NCBI GenBank assembly: GCA_023053545.1
Contig: JAKZAN010000004.1
Coordinates: 8,122,001-8,186,000 of the forward strand
Length of the DNA stretch: 64,000 nucleotides
Reading direction: 5' to 3'
DNA from: Lepidurus packardi
Taxonomy: Eukaryota > Arthropoda > Branchiopoda > Notostraca > Triopsidae
Positions within the stretch are counted from its first letter, which is position 1. Every line of letters begins with the position of its first letter. The notes below the pieces were generated by a model. It worked only from the letters and a program-made list of their open reading frames with translations. It was not told the origin of the DNA and did no database searches. Made by a program: the position numbers and the translations under genes. This document shows, in pieces, positions 63,413-64,000 of the stretch.

Positions 63413-64000
63413 TATCGGAGCCTCAAATAACTAACTAGAAAGACAATATCAAATACCTTAATTCCAATAAATAATAAAACTAAAACTAACGCATCAGTAA
63501 TAAGCCTAACTCCTGCTTCATCTGCGTAAAAAAGTAATACATACATAAATGCAAATAAAAATAATAAATAAATAAACACAAAGAGATTAGTAAATTATAG
63601 TAAATGAAAAGAAAACAAGTAAATAAATTCGAATAAAATAATAGAGTCGTGGTACGATAGCAAGTCCAGTTTTCTTTAGGCAAAAGACACGCACAGGAAG
63701 AGAAGGAAGGCTTGAGATCGAGGAATAAAAACGGAGGGGGTTAATGGCAAAGGACCTAATATAAAAAGGAAGCTCCCCACCCTGGTTCTCTACAACCTAC
63801 GTAAGATGATAAGCGGCGTATGACAGGGCGAACGGCGGCAATAAGGATGCCTGACGTCAATGACTCCCCGGAGAGACATGCAAAAAACATTCCCGGGAAG
63901 CTGGCACCAAATATATCTAATATATAGTACTCTAGTTTTGGGGGTAAAAATTCCAAACCTTCCAACTCGTTGAGCTTTTCCAAACCCAAAACCTCAATTC
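63413..64000. other. Window end, A-rich then mixed DNA
   Basis: The first part is low-complexity (AATAAATAA-type). A CRE lies at 63852-63859. A minus-strand frame open from the window edge to 63756 (GLEKLNELEGLEFLPPKLE at its start) could be part of an exon reaching past the edge, but it has no splice or family support. Confidence 0.3.

Overview
The window looks like arthropod nuclear DNA, most plausibly a small-intron crustacean such as a branchiopod. The evidence is short GT-AG introns (51-84 bp in 13 of 14 cases), animal-type gene structures, a DFFA/ICAD gene (a metazoan apoptosis family), degenerate TTAGG-like repeats at the left edge, and Tigger/pogo DNA transposon fossils. The taxon is an inference; no marker here fixes it. 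The DNA is AT-rich with many homopolymer and dinucleotide runs.

Only one compact gene block is certain, at about 19.4-25.1 kb. A malic enzyme of 11 coding exons (592 aa, + strand) is followed 768 bp later by a two-exon DFFA/ICAD-like inhibitor of caspase-activated DNase (218 aa, + strand). The DFFA gene converges tail to tail with UTP11, a four-exon SSU-processome protein (254 aa, - strand), with 256 bp between the stops. All exon joins keep frame. All six catalytic or metal-binding positions of malic enzyme are present, and the ICAD has a DEID caspase-type site just after its CIDE-N domain. The three genes have unrelated roles (NADPH supply, apoptotic DNA fragmentation, 18S rRNA maturation), so they are neighbours rather than a pathway.

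The other roughly 58 kb holds no gene I can name. It carries two internally deleted Tigger transposons (16.4-17.2 kb and 59.9-60.7 kb), each with TA target sites, terminal repeats and a broken transposase N-terminus. It also carries a MITE-like family with TTAA-type target sites (35.4-36.0 and 40.9-41.3 kb, plus single ends near 60.9 and 63.4 kb) and two dispersed repeat families. Family A lies at 4.93-5.35 and 49.65-50.06 kb. Family B lies at 7.67-8.50 kb and inside malic enzyme intron 1. Several of these repeats carry the palindromic CRE site TGACGTCA. There are also tandem repeats at 0.2, 12.0, 28.1, 34.3 and 41.6 kb.

A few open frames may be exons of unknown genes. The best is a minus-strand terminal exon at 31525-31856 behind a strong splice acceptor. 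These are listed with low confidence. No tRNA, rRNA, snRNA, CRISPR, operon or prokaryotic signal was seen.
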